Shown here piece after piece: positions 40,401-53,565 of a stretch of DNA of 64,000 nt. The number at the start of each line of letters is the position of its first letter. The stretch's first letter is position 1. Below the pieces are notes generated by a model that did no database searches, was not told the DNA's origin, and saw only the letters and a program-made list of their open reading frames with translations. The translations under genes were made by a program, and so were the position numbers. Source of the stretch: Telmatactis stephensoni (lineage: Eukaryota; Cnidaria; Anthozoa; Actiniaria; Isophelliidae); assembly GCA_029948255.1 (NCBI GenBank), contig JALIZF010001791.1:558001-622000 (forward strand), written 5' to 3'.

Positions 40401-43400
40401 TACTTATTAACCAAAATATCGTCGATTCTTAAGAACACCGACTAACAGATGATTGATATGCAAATATCTGCAACCACATAACAACATCCGCATACAAACA
40501 TACACACGTACACCGGTAGTGGACAACGACTCATTGATAGCCTCTCAGGGGTATAGAAGCCTAGTCTTACACGTGTTACTGGTAAAATTACACTTGCGAT
40601 TTTATTGAATTATTCCACTAGAAATATACTATTTATTTAAAGTATTTCAACATAGTTTTTGTCTAAATCACTCTGTTCTCTTTACAATCATTATGTTGCT
40701 TATCAGTTGTATTTCCGACCACCGAATCATCCGCTAAACCGCTTAATCCACCATTCATTTAAATGTATTAAATTAGTGATATGGAAGAAATAGAACCTCT
40801 ACCGTTAGCCAGTCTTTTTCACTTTTAATAAGTTCTTCTTTGCCAGACTAATTTTCCACTGATAGTTCAATTTACGAAAAGTCGGTGAACTTTTTAGCGG
40901 TTCTAAACAGGGCTTTTCATTAACGTAAAAGTTTGGTTTGTCCATCCACCCCAACATCCCACCCAGATATCTGTATCCCGTCAAAGAAACATCTGTTTAG
41001 CTTGTGTTTGAATATGAAACAGCATTTCATGGAAAAATAATATCTAGGAGTTCCGAGTTTGGACAATAAACTCTGTGGCAGTACTAGAGTGAAGATGTGA
41101 TAAAGCAAAATTCCTTTTCGGGTGCGTATATATGAAATATATCGTACGTTTAGTTACGGTACCGCAGTGAATTATCTGTAGCCGTTCATATACTGTTATT
41201 CGTGGACAAAAATTACATTTATATCCTTTTGAGAAAAAATAAAAATAAATAAGACAAAAAAGTTACAATTTTACCTCAGATGGCTGCATTTTACGATAGC
41301 CAGGATGGTTTGAGATGAGACCATCATACATTAGGAATGAAATCAACTATATCAGGTCCCTTCGAGTTATTCATAAGCAAAATATGTGGTGAATATTGTC
41401 AATTACCTTAGTGTGACCAATGACAGTGATTCTTAACCTAAAACAAACCCTCTCACTGCTGTACACAGTGCGTGTGTTGGATTTTGTGATCTTCTCCGCC
41501 TTTACGGTTTCGGTGGACTTTTTCGTCATTTATTTGTTTCTCTGGCAATGGATCTCTCATTAATTTGTCCTTCTTGACACTAATTGACTAAATCTGTGTT
41601 TACATTCAAAATCGCCCTTTAACTATCGCTGAAATCGCGGATGAAATAAATACCCTCCGGTTCAGTATTGGTCTAATGAATTTCCTTGAAGGGGATCATT
41701 GCTATTTCGTGATGGCAAACTGTTTCAATACTGCATGTGTTGGATTCTGAATAAACATTAGTAAAGCAAACACATTTTGTCTTAATTTTAAAACAATCGA
41801 ACATAGCGTTCTTATTGTCTTAATCAACGCATAACCGAAACAAACTTTTCTTTTTACCCCGAGGTTATCTGATTTCAATGTGCCATGGATTCTATGTATA
41901 AACGCAATGCTGGCAGCAACATTCCTGTATCCGGCACGTTCCTTGGTTTTTCCATTGGCAAGACACCGATACGAAAATGATATCTACGTACTCCAAACCT
42001 CTAACTATCAGCCCGCAACCAATCTATCGGTGATTTCCTACATTTGTACAACTGGTAATAACAAGAAAAATATTTTCAAAAATTTTAATCAAAACTAGTA
42101 ATATTTTTGCTAAACAAACACGAGGAGGTACATCCCGCAGTGAGTAGCTTCACGAATAATAAGCTGAGTTTTTGTCATTTTCTATGAGTAATAATGTTAT
42201 GACTGTCATTAGTCCTAGTATTAGATGAATCCATGTCTTACACGGGTGCTTCAAAACTCCCTGACTGAGCTATTCACATGTCTTTAACTCCAACTAAAGA
42301 AAACAAATCCTCGAGTTAAGATAAACTAAAAACGCTAACTTGGCAACACTTTCGTATTTAGTGTTTTAATACAGCCTCGAGCTCTTTAAAAATAGACTTT
42401 CAAGTTATTGTTGTTTTACGAATAATATGGAGGACATTCGGGGATCATTTTGACATGACGTTAGATATTTTTATCGTAAAACAGCATCTTTGAGAAGAAC
42501 TTTTCTTAATATTGTACAAGAGATGTTAATCGTTAATATCTTTATCCTTGAAAGTCACGATCAGTTATGAATTAGAGAAACAATTTCTTGGTATTTTTAA
42601 AAAGAAACGTTACCGCGTTGCCTTAATACATTTATTACACTGTAACACCAGTCTCAAACAAGTTACCTTCTTACAAGATTAACGTGATGTTTTTCCTTAT
42701 GTTGGCCTGCCTGAACAGCTTGTTTTCCATTCTCAAGGATCAGTCTCAAAAGCCTCTCTTCACTCTAATGCTTGCTGTCATGTTGTCGTCTCGTCTATAA
42801 CTGAAGTGCTCCTCTGTGGGGCTCAAATTCTATTTCTATCCAATTTTACTCAAAACCAGAAAGTTCGCCGACTCTTGATGGTTCTTATGACGCATGCAAG
42901 ATACCGGTACGATATCGATGAGAATGACAAAAACTCAACATTGCTTAAATGGAAATTTTCCCTTAAACTAAAAGTGAGGAGTGCCCCTCCCACATCCATA
43001 CAAAAGCGTCTAAAACAAGATAAAGCTAAAACTTTGCGTTTTACGATGAAAAAAACAGGAACAAATCGATGCTACTTGTGTGGAGAATGTACCAGTGACA
43101 TGATAACAAGAAGCAATTTAAAAGATATTTCTCGTTTAAAAGCACTTTGTCAACGATCATCAAACACTGACAGTTACAGTTAATAGATTACTTGCTAGAA
43201 TAATCACCGTTTCACTTTGCAACTTTTGAGCCACCAAGTACTTCACTTATTGTATCGAAGCATTATTAAAAAAATGCTCATGTTCTTTGAAGACGATTTT
43301 TCACAGTTCATTAGGGGTTTTTTTTTCGCGCGAACTGTATTACTTAAAGTGGAATCTGACAGAGTGTTGACTAAGTAAAATACAATAAGTTATTCAGGCT

Positions 43401-46400
43401 TTATCGGAACAGACTTCTCTGAATGATCTGACGGTTACTATATCGTTAAAAATAGTTATAATTGTAGTTATGACATAGTTATGGTTGACTAAATACTTTA
43501 TAAATCCTGTTCATCCTCCAAGATTTCGCTAAATGTTCTCTAATGATGAACTAACAGCAACTAAAAGCGCCGGTACTTGCGGCTTCTAAAAATCACATAA
43601 ACGCGTGCATTCGGTTCCTTTAGTTACTTGCCAATCAAGTCTTTAGCAAAACACTGTTGAACATGATTACAAATAGTTCCCATGGAATTCATCAAACCCT
43701 CCAATATTGACTTTTATTGAGTTAAAAGTCTTAAGATCGCAACATCTTGGAATGGAATTGTGATCGAGTTAAAAGTTTTAAAATCGCAACATCTTGGAAT
43801 TGAATTGTGATTGCGGGCGAACTTACAGATATTTTGAAGGATATTTCTTATTCAAACTACACACCTTTAGTTTACACTTGAAAGTCTTGTGGACAGGTGA
43901 TGCTCTCTCTTCAGATGCGTGTCAATCTGTCTAAAGAGTTTAAAGACTTGAGTTATTTCTACGTTAATTGTATAGACACTTAGACTACGGGGTCGCTCCA
44001 CTAACATTGCCTGCAGCTAATCACTTGAAATTAAGACTATTGTTTTTAGATGAAAATACCTTTAACCCTCTAGTTTGGTAGTTCACCGACAAACTCTATA
44101 TAGGCTCGCACCGCAGGGTTTTCATATCCTCAGGGAGTCTCCAAAGACGGGTACTCCCCAACGGCTATAATAAATACATATGAGGACCATAGGACGGTAT
44201 TACAAAGGGTTCATCGACGAATCAAGTGCGTTATTCAGCTATAATCACTTTTTAATCATCGTTATCGGTATACTTGTTGTTATTAACTTTTACGTGTTGA
44301 TTTTTCGCATTCTTAACGTTTCGCTAAAGTTTGTTACATTCTTTATGAAGATGTTACAAAGTCGACCAGCTTCTGATTTAACGTCGATTTCTCCGTGTTT
44401 GACTAGGTTAAATTGGTACTTAGTGCTACTGGAGAAGAAATAAAGCCATGTGTTAATTAAAGTGACTTTCTGTTCAGGTGGTTGTACAGAGTAAACAGGG
44501 CTTCTAACCGTGTGGAATGAATACAAAATTACTAATTAATAAAGATAAAATAAAGAGAAATCTTAATAAGACCGCGGACACTCTTAGGCAGAGACAAAAC
44601 ACAGTAATTCATGTCAAGTTTGATGTCCCTACTAAGTATGTTTTAGCTCAGGACACTTTTGTACGTAATGAATACTAGACCACAGGTTTCATGTCTTCTA
44701 AGTGGTTCTAACAGGGAATAACATACCAAATAAAAATAAGTCAATCAAAATCACTTTAAATTCACGGCTGGTAATCTCGAAAAATGACGATTCAGTATTT
44801 TCAAAATAGTTCAGTGGATTCTTTGGGTGGGCGTGCGGTACTCAAAATTGTATAACCACGCTCGTGTACTTTCTGTACGTTTTTTGTGTTTTGTTTTATC
44901 TTTTTCTTTCACACAAGTCAACAGCTGGAACCGTCTGCTATGAAACATTACATTTATAGATCTATGTTAAGTGTTTTTACATCTAGAACAAGAGAAAAAT
45001 GAGCTGGAATTTATGACGTGCGCTTTGTTATGTTAAGAAAGACATATGTCTTGTTAATCAGCTTTTAACTAGCGATCTCTTGCCTTTCTCAACTTCGGTA
45101 AACGATTTCTTGCCAGTTCCTTAAAATCCAACTAACGATTTTATTTCCTTTGGTAGTATCACTAAGGTGGAACAACTAATCTCCAAATCAGTGCCCGCCT
45201 GCAAACAGCGCCATTTATTTATTTATTTATTTTCATTAAAAAATAACATTTTTGTATCACATTTTGAAGTATATACTGTACATGAAATGTTTGTATAAAC
45301 TCTATGCTATGGTGATATTAGAAGCCTTTTGAACTTCTAGCGACTCTGCGGGACAGCAAAACTGGTGTAGCTGGAAACCCTATTAGACGGTTATTACTTC
45401 ATTTCTACCAGGTCTAATAATATCATTCACCAAAATATCCTGAAAAAATCGGATTTACAGACAAAATTTGTATCAATGAATCAACTAAAAATGTCTGCGG
45501 AGGATGACATTAAATGTATCCTGTTTGAATTATTAAAACTTAATGATTCAAGTTAGTAATTCTAAAGTTAGTAAATCTCTTGTTTATGGAAGAGTGATGG
45601 TTGAGAATATTGTAGAAAAATTATATTCCTAGCGTCAGATAGGTCAATATTCTCCGCGCTCGTCTCCAAGTAGCGACGGGTAGAACTCACCAAAGTGTTG
45701 GAATGACGAGGTTTGTTTAAACCAAAACTCTTGGTCTCTTTTAATAAATAATTAAAATGGAAATAATTTGGAATGATTTGTTTTCTTTCTTTACGCCGAT
45801 TTAAACTTGTGCTAATATGCCGCAAGTCATCCTTAATCCCCGGCAGTAAAAATGTTGTTAATAAGGTTTGTGAGCCCTCCAGCACAGATAGGACAATCAG
45901 TTTTGATCATGAACAAACCTATATATGCTTTATATACCGGTGAGATTTTGGCATGAAAAACACAAATGGCTAATGAAAGGCGTTCTCACATTTGTTATAA
46001 GATCATCGAAAACTATACTCGAGAAATCGTTGCAGAGTAAGAAAAATCAAACTGGATTGATAAGAACCATCAAACTAATAGTACTAGAAGATTCATTTTT
46101 ATTTAATTCTTATTAAATTCTAAGCAGATCCTAAAATAAATTTCCATCATTGTTTTTCCATCAGTTATTGATATCTAGGTTGATCAGGAATGCATTTTAG
46201 TTCTCTTGTCATCGAGATTTTGGAAAATTGGAATCGCGCATTCCGAATGGAGTGTCAAAAATTAAACGTGGACGAAGTCGGTCGCCGTATAACTTAATTA
46301 GTATTTTTGCCTTACCGTAGTAGTTATCGCAGTGACGAAATATGAAATCTAAGTTTGTAAATAAATGAGCAGCATAATAATGTTTGTTTTAGCCATAAAA

Positions 46401-49400
46401 ACATCTGTACAAACCCATAGCCGAGCATAATGGGAGTATATATTATCGACATATTCCTATCAGATGGAAACTAATGGACATACACGTAAATATATAGACC
46501 AAAGAACAGAAATTCCCCTGGATTTCACGAGAAACAATAAAAAAATCAATGATCAAGTACTTTCTTTTGTCACGAGCAAATTACAATTTTAGTTGCTGCA
46601 GCTTACCGGTTAATGGGAATGTCGTCAAACAGACGAGAACAGTTAGAGAGATCTTTCCATAATCCCACGACGAAAGCTCTTCAAACCCAAAATTAACGAT
46701 AATTTTAGGTGACGAAAGGAAGCAGACAGTTTCCGGACGATGCCGGGCCATTCTTCACGATTCAAAATTTACTAATTTTTCCATTACATCGAGTTTTGAC
46801 AATATTCTATTCATAGTGTACAATTTTCATTTAAATTTCTTTGTTTTGTCCCAAAAATTAACATTTAGTGATAATAACTAGTGATGCAGTTTTTTTTTTC
46901 TAATGTTGTGAAATTATCCATAGTTTGTTTACAGAAAGCTCGCTTTTCCAATTATTGGTACAATAATTACCTTATTCTTCTATTATTGTCCTTTGAACAC
47001 GAAATCGCTTAGATTTCTCATCGTTCGTTTTTGTAAAATCTTCATGATCTCTATATTTGCGGGGTTTGGGTTACGGGTATACGTAAGAGGTCTAAGAGTT
47101 GTTTTGGGTTGTGGAACTGCTCTGTTCCATTAGTTTCAGTAAATGGCACTAAAACCTTGATGAATCGGATATGAGAAGTGTAGCGTACATGAATATGTAT
47201 AAGACATACGCTGAAATACGTTAACTTGTACGCCTTCAAACATGAATGCACAAAGTCTTATTTCGACGATCCAAAGTTAATTAATTTTGTAAGTTTTTAT
47301 CAGTTCTTTTATTCAAAATCAATTGGAAATTTTATCTCTTTTCATTTTCATCTTCCTGCAAAAGAAAACAAAGAGGGAAAAACTGAAACTGAGATAAATA
47401 CTTTATGGTTCAAATATTTCAATGTAATTCCAAAAGTAATTACAGTTTTTAATGTCGTGAAGGCCATTCTCTAACCAAGATATTTAGTTTTCTGTAATTA
47501 CGTTGTTGAGTTATCTGTAGGAGGAATTTCATTAATTCTATTTATAAGTTTACATTTTCCAGAATTTCGACCCCATGCTATGATTTGATAAGTTTGCTTT
47601 CTTTACCGAAACTTTAATAATTCAAGAATTAGCCATCTTGGCATTTCGTGACGAAGACTAAGTAACTAAATCAGCTCAAAGTAAACAGACAAACAAACTC
47701 AGTAGAGTTGGTGTGCGAAGTTAATTGTACATATTTATCTTTGAAAAGGGTTTTAAGAGAAAGAAAATTCCATTTTTCATCTTGTTGCCGTTGTCATGAA
47801 ACCCTTATATGCACTCTAGATCTGTTGAATACAGTCGTCGATTTCAGTTTGAAGAATGTGATAACATGTAATCTTTTTTATTTACTGATATTATCAGTAC
47901 GTTATCCTGTGCTAGAGACAGGGTACAGTCACGGAGACGCCTGGTTGTGAATCCGCACACCCTCGTTACAGCGGTATATCAGACTACAGTGGGCATGCGC
48001 AAGCAAATAAGTAAATGTGTACAAAAACGTATTTGAAATTGTTGGTGTTGGTGTTGGTGTTGGTGTTGTTTACGGTGGTGGTGGTAGTGGTGTTATTTTT
48101 CCTAAACAAACATGTATTCTTTGGCTTGTAGTCGTGATTTTTATAGACGTGACTCACGGTATGTCGTTACTCAAGCACACCTTTTAGCTCAGCTAAAAAA
48201 ATACAAATTCTATTTGAGGTTGTGATGTAGCCGTGGCACTATAATTACATATTTGAATTAACGAAAACTTCAGCTGCGCATACTGGCCCGCCCCACATTT
48301 CTGACTCCATTTTCACTACTAGTTACTTAGTATCAAATGGCAACACAACTATGTAGTATGTGATAGCACATTTAATTGGCTGAAAGGTATTTGCATATAT
48401 CAGACATAAGTACCACCTCAAATTAAAATCTGAGTTGTATAAAATGATCTCCACTAATCCATTTTCTTTCTGGATTTCTTCTTTTTTGTTCGATTCCATC
48501 ACAATGACATAACATTAAAAGCCGCAATAATGCGTATTTTTAGCATTTAAAGCAAACACTGCGAAAAATTAATCGTAGTAAGCCGATTTATTATATTTGA
48601 TAACAGTTTTGTTTCTTGGATGTGATAACGGTCGCCATGCAGCGAAAAATATATTCTATCTAGACGATAAGGTGAACTTTATATTTGAATTATGTAAACT
48701 GTTTATTCAAAATTTTCGCTTTTGATTTGCGATGTGAGCTATAAACTAATTTGAGTTCAATCGGCTTTAGCTTCAACTAACCTGCTGTTAACGATAGAAA
48801 GTCACGGAAAAATCGTGTACAGTGAAACTTACTAACCAGCAGATTGTCATAGTTCAAAGAGCAGTGTTTTTGGATGTCGGTTGATTGCAAGACAAACTTG
48901 AAACATTACTGTAGATACACAACTATGTATGCAATCTTACCCAGATACTCTGAATCGATTTGATAGCAACACAGCAAGCTTTGATCATCATCGAACATTA
49001 CAGTACTGACGGAATAATATAAACCTCTTCAGATTGATTTTGTCAAAGCGGCAGTTCTTCCAAAAGTAAAAGTGTTGAGTACTCACCTATGGACAAACAA
49101 ATTAAACGAAACCAAACTTCTTGTAGTTTGTAGAAATTCAAGATGAACGTTTGTCAACGGTTCAGTCGAGAATTGTTAGTGTTGGTGAACTATTGCTTGA
49201 TACACTGATCACAAAGTGCAATTTGGTCTGATAGGCAGACAGCAGTCGAATGAATATCCCACGTATCTCGTGAATAAACCATGGACTCAACTGACGTGTT
49301 AATCTCTAAACTGATTTTCATTGCAATGTAATTATAAAATGTTGTTGTCAGGACAATAGGAATGCTGAAAAGCTTCAATTACACTCTGAAATAAGACATC

Positions 49401-51423
49401 AAATGAACTCTGCACAAGACACCAACTGTCAAAGCATCCACCCAATACTTCCATAAAGTATACATTTTAGTTATTCCTCAGTTAAGATTGTTTTAGTACG
49501 AATTGAGTATTTTAAGTATTGATGAATAATGAAATGGACTTGAGGCGATTTTACTTCTAGTTTTGTCACCTATAAGAGCTCTTAGGTCGTCCAAGTGTAA
49601 AGTACCCTTACACTCTTTTAGCAGGTGATTTCATATCTTTGTATTAAACGTTGCTTTTTCCCTTTTTCCCCATAAAAATACTGAGAACCGTAGACAATAT
49701 AAATTGTCGTCTACCATTGAATAGCAAAATTACTTAATGTTTAAAAAATCAGTTCCTCTCCTCTAAATCAACTATTATTTTAATTGACAAAACTTTTAGC
49801 AGTGTTGGCCTTCGGTCATTTGTGTTCAGCGGTCGATATCCAAACTAACTTGTGAGTTGAGTTGATGTATATAAAAAACGGCCGATAAATAGCCATCGTT
49901 TTTGAGCTTACAATTTAGAGTAAAAACAGTCTGTATTAATCGTTGCTTCATTTTAAGAAATGATCTAAAGATTTCTTGACTGATGACTGATCCTTGAGGC
50001 AGGCCATAGCAGGCCTTTCAACCAAAACTTTCCGTGACTCAGAGGTAGAAGCAATAAGTAGTCCTGCACGACCCTAAAGGGAATATCTCAATTAGAAACT
50101 ACAAAGTAAGACAAAATTAATATAAAAAAACCGGTGGCGGGTTCTTTCAAAGTACTTGAAAAATCAGTCTGTAAAATGAAGCTACACCCTTAGATAGAAT
50201 GAAGTACTTCATGTCATATACTTATTCGAAAGGATTCATTTGTCATCAAAGTTCAAAACGGAGTAAATCATTGTCTTAAGACTGAAATTGAGGAAGAAAT
50301 TTCTTGTTTTAAACAACAGTTGAACGGTGCGTTGCATAAACCCCGAGGGGTTTGCTGTCACTAAGACGAGAAGTTGAAGGGTTTGGAATGTCTGTTTGAC
50401 AGTGTTAAAGTGCAAGTGACTGATTTATAGCTGAATTCATAAGATTGTCAATATTTTGCCTGGGGTGACTCAGTCAATAAAACTTTACACTTACAATTTT
50501 TTGCGGTTTTTAGGTCACTTTAAGACACCCTAAATGTGTCCCTCCTTCAGGCTTAAAGGAAGAGTCGTCAAATTGCAAAACTATATCGTTCATGAAGGCC
50601 TCCATCTCCTGTAACTATGATGATTCACCCATATAACGCTTGAGTGACGTGAAGTCATCATTTTAGCGGGAAAAAGAGTCCATATAAAATTTGTCATGGT
50701 AATAACTCTAAAACTGTAAAATTTCGTTTCCATTTTCTATAAAATAGAAAGTTATGAATTTTGAATTTTTGAGATTTTACAAAGAATCGTATGGTTGACG
50801 GGCAAGTACACTCTCCATATATTTCTTTGTGAAATTTCTAATTTTCAAACGTACGCGACTTTTGTTTTGTAAATAATAACTTTGCAATCGTCCTTTTATT
50901 GGAATGAGAAATTTGATGGTGAAATCATATTTCTACTTAAATTATTATTTTAAACTCACCGTGATCAGTAAAGGTGAATAATTCCTGATTCAGCGATTCA
51001 ATCTATGGCACTTGTCTCTAACTACAAATGTTGTCTCAAGCCGAGACCGAAATGAATGCTGATTTAGTGCAGTATTCCGATCAACCATTTCCTGTAGCCA
51101 AAGTGTGACGACATGAAAACAAACTCCTGAAAATACCTCATTCTGTAAAATGCCCCGGCAAAACCCAATGACGTTTGATAACTAGCTAAGCCTCCACGGT
51201 CCTTCTCGGCAATTTTCATATTCAAAAAAACATTAAAACTAGCCAACTAGTTTACCTTCTGCCAGTTGGGATTCTTAATCCACTTATGTATTTGTTAAGT
51301 TCGGTATTTATTGCATGATGAACCAACATAAGATTTTTACCACCTAAAAACAATTTTTAAAATTCCTTTGAAAATAGCAACACAACAAGGAAAAAGGACT
51401 AAAGTAATGCCCACCAGTTGAAC
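37441..51423. other. Long gene-poor stretch
   Basis: No exon with splice sites, domain or codon signal was found. Small simple repeats include TTTA units near 45208-45232 and GTTGGT units near 48038-48070. The 125-codon ORF at 42806-43183 has a CxxCxxC-like run (RCYLCGECT) but no other support. Confidence 0.5.
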
Positions 51424-51480
51424 TCAAACCCGGATTTCGAGTGGGATTTGAACCCACGACCTTCCGGCTTACCGCCGCTT
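51424..51480 (-). mobile_element. 3' tRNA-like SINE fragment (minus strand)
   Basis: On the minus strand it reads GTCGTGGGTTCAAATCCCAC, a tRNA T-arm with a canonical B box (GGTTCAAATCC). No A box or other tRNA arm is upstream, so it is a truncated SINE or tRNA relic and not a working tRNA gene. Confidence 0.6.
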
Positions 51481-53175
51481 TATAAATAGAAAAAAAAACT
51501 TAAAAAAAGAGCAAAAGAAGCTACTGGAAAGGATTCTGAAAGTATAGGTATGAAGCGTTAGCATGATCAAGGCACGTACACACTAACGCCGATATAATCT
51601 GAAAACATTTTTACAGGGTTTCGCTCGCGCGTTCCAATGCTTAATCGTGGCAAAAAGACCGCCGCTTTAGTGTTGACAAAATGCTCGAGTCGTCGTGCGT
51701 GTGATCTCCAGCGTCGTCACGCAGGGACGTCAGAGGTGTTGAGCCAGTGGATGGTGTCCTCATCCAAAATGCTGAACTGTGTGTAAAAAGATGCGTTTCA
51801 ACTGATTTCAAAACAGATAAATATGTACGACGTAACATTATAGTTCTATATAAAGAAGAAGTCGGAATTAAAATATATCCTAGTCTGAATATTCTAGAAG
51901 CACAAAACCAATATTCAGTTTGGTATTTTACTCCGTCAACACTTTAACTTTGTTTTTTGAAACTGAAGTGTACATCAGTTATTAGTGGAGAAAAGTCTAC
52001 TAACCACATCCTATTAAACGTTTACCGCAATCCAAAGCTGTTATCGTGTATGAACTGGATGGGTGAACGTCGAAAAAAGAAATATTGAAAACGTCTATAT
52101 TCATCATATATAATTTTGTATGGAATATTGTCAGAGATCTTTGTTACCAGAGATTACGGCCAGGTTTCGTTAAGTTTAGTCAATCTGACTACAACATTAT
52201 ATTAGCTATTACTCCTACTTACCAGTCATGATAAAACAAGTTCATTTGCGGTAGCGATAAAAGTCTGTTCAAGTTGATCAACATATCTCAATGTAGTTGT
52301 GGTTAGCGCTGTAAAACTGTTTTTTAAAAAAATGAGTAAAAATCATAATTCGTTGATATACCATATCTGATAATTTGGTTCTTATCAGCGAGAGAAAACA
52401 TTATAAAAGTCTTGTGGTGACTGACTCATTCACGCGAGCGTAAAAAGATTTTTAGCTTCCAAAAAACTAGATCATGGAAGACTTGAAATAGACGATTTGA
52501 TTGCAAGTAACAAGCTCTGGGTAATACTGAGACAACAACAATGTTTTATTTAATGCCATCTTTGGATAAAATGATATTCATCAAAAATAGAACTTACTTT
52601 GAGGTAAAGGTTAACTGAAATAATCATGAAGGCTGTACAAATCAATTAACTTGGGATATAACACAGTGACCTTTGAAAACAGCAAGAAAACAGAAAAGCG
52701 CAAAAATGACGTATAATCTGAAATCGCCCGTTTCAGGTTGTCCAGTTTAAATGGTATTCGAAATAGTAAAAAAATGGCTCCGAATTGATGATACATGAAA
52801 AATTTCTCAGTGCTGATTGGCTAAGAGCAGTGCTGTTTCAAGGAAATTTAGTGCAGAAAATGAAGGAAATTTAGTGCAAATTTGAGTTTTCAAAAACAGC
52901 ATTAAAATCAAAGTTTTCTTAGTTCTGCTGTTGTTCACATTATCTAGCATCAAAACTTTGTATATTCTGATTACAAAGGAACGATTTTGATGGAAGAAAG
53001 GCGAAAAAGTTGAGGTTTTTGTTGTGTTTTATTGAAATTTTAGCGGGAATGCGCGCGCGACGTACTGACGTCATCACGTCGTCGAGCGCGCGCTCGGGTT
53101 TTATTCAAAAATGGTCGCTCTTTTGAAGAGAAAAACTCATTTATTTCTATAATTTTTTTCATGTATATTATTAAT

Positions 53176-53325
53176 AGAAAATCATATGGCTTTCTCGTGC
53201 AATTTGAACTCGTGGGATTTCAAAATGCTCAAATTGCACTCGCCTAAAGGCTTGTGCAATTTCAAACTCTTTGAAATCCCACTCGTTCAAATTTATTCCA
53301 AATTGTATGAGAAAACCATACGATT
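53176..53325. mobile_element. Inverted-repeat element around GTGCAATTTGAA
   Basis: CAATTTGAACTCGTGGGATTTC near 53200 pairs in inverse with GAAATCCCACTCGTTCAAATT near 53270. The outer AAATC-ATATGG-type bases also match. A nested GTGCAATTT/AAATTGCAC pair lies in the loop. Foldback type, no ORF. Confidence 0.6.
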
Positions 53326-53378
53326 TCCTATACATATTACTTGATTATTGTGGATGAAAAAAAGATTAACAATTAGGT

Positions 53379-53565
53379 TTGCATTGTTTCACTTCATCCA
53401 TCCATTCATTCATTCATTTATTCATTAATCGCTTCCCTCATTCATTCCTTCACTTGTTTTATGTTTTTCCGTTTACACACTTATTCGCTCTCTTTTTTGC
53501 TCATTTATTCAATCATTCGTTTATTCATTTATCTACCCATTCATTCATTCATCTTTTTTTCCTCT
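53379..53565. repeat. CATT-type degenerate tetranucleotide repeat
   Basis: Many CATTCATT and TTCATTTATTC units. The plus ORF over it (His/Phe-rich) is a by-product. Confidence 0.9.

Noticed and set aside
42806..43183. 125-codon plus ORF with cysteine run
   Set aside because: No domain, no splice signals, low-complexity parts; cannot be separated from chance in AT-rich DNA.
51424..51480. Functional tRNA gene
   Set aside because: Only the T arm and B box are present; D and anticodon arms are missing.
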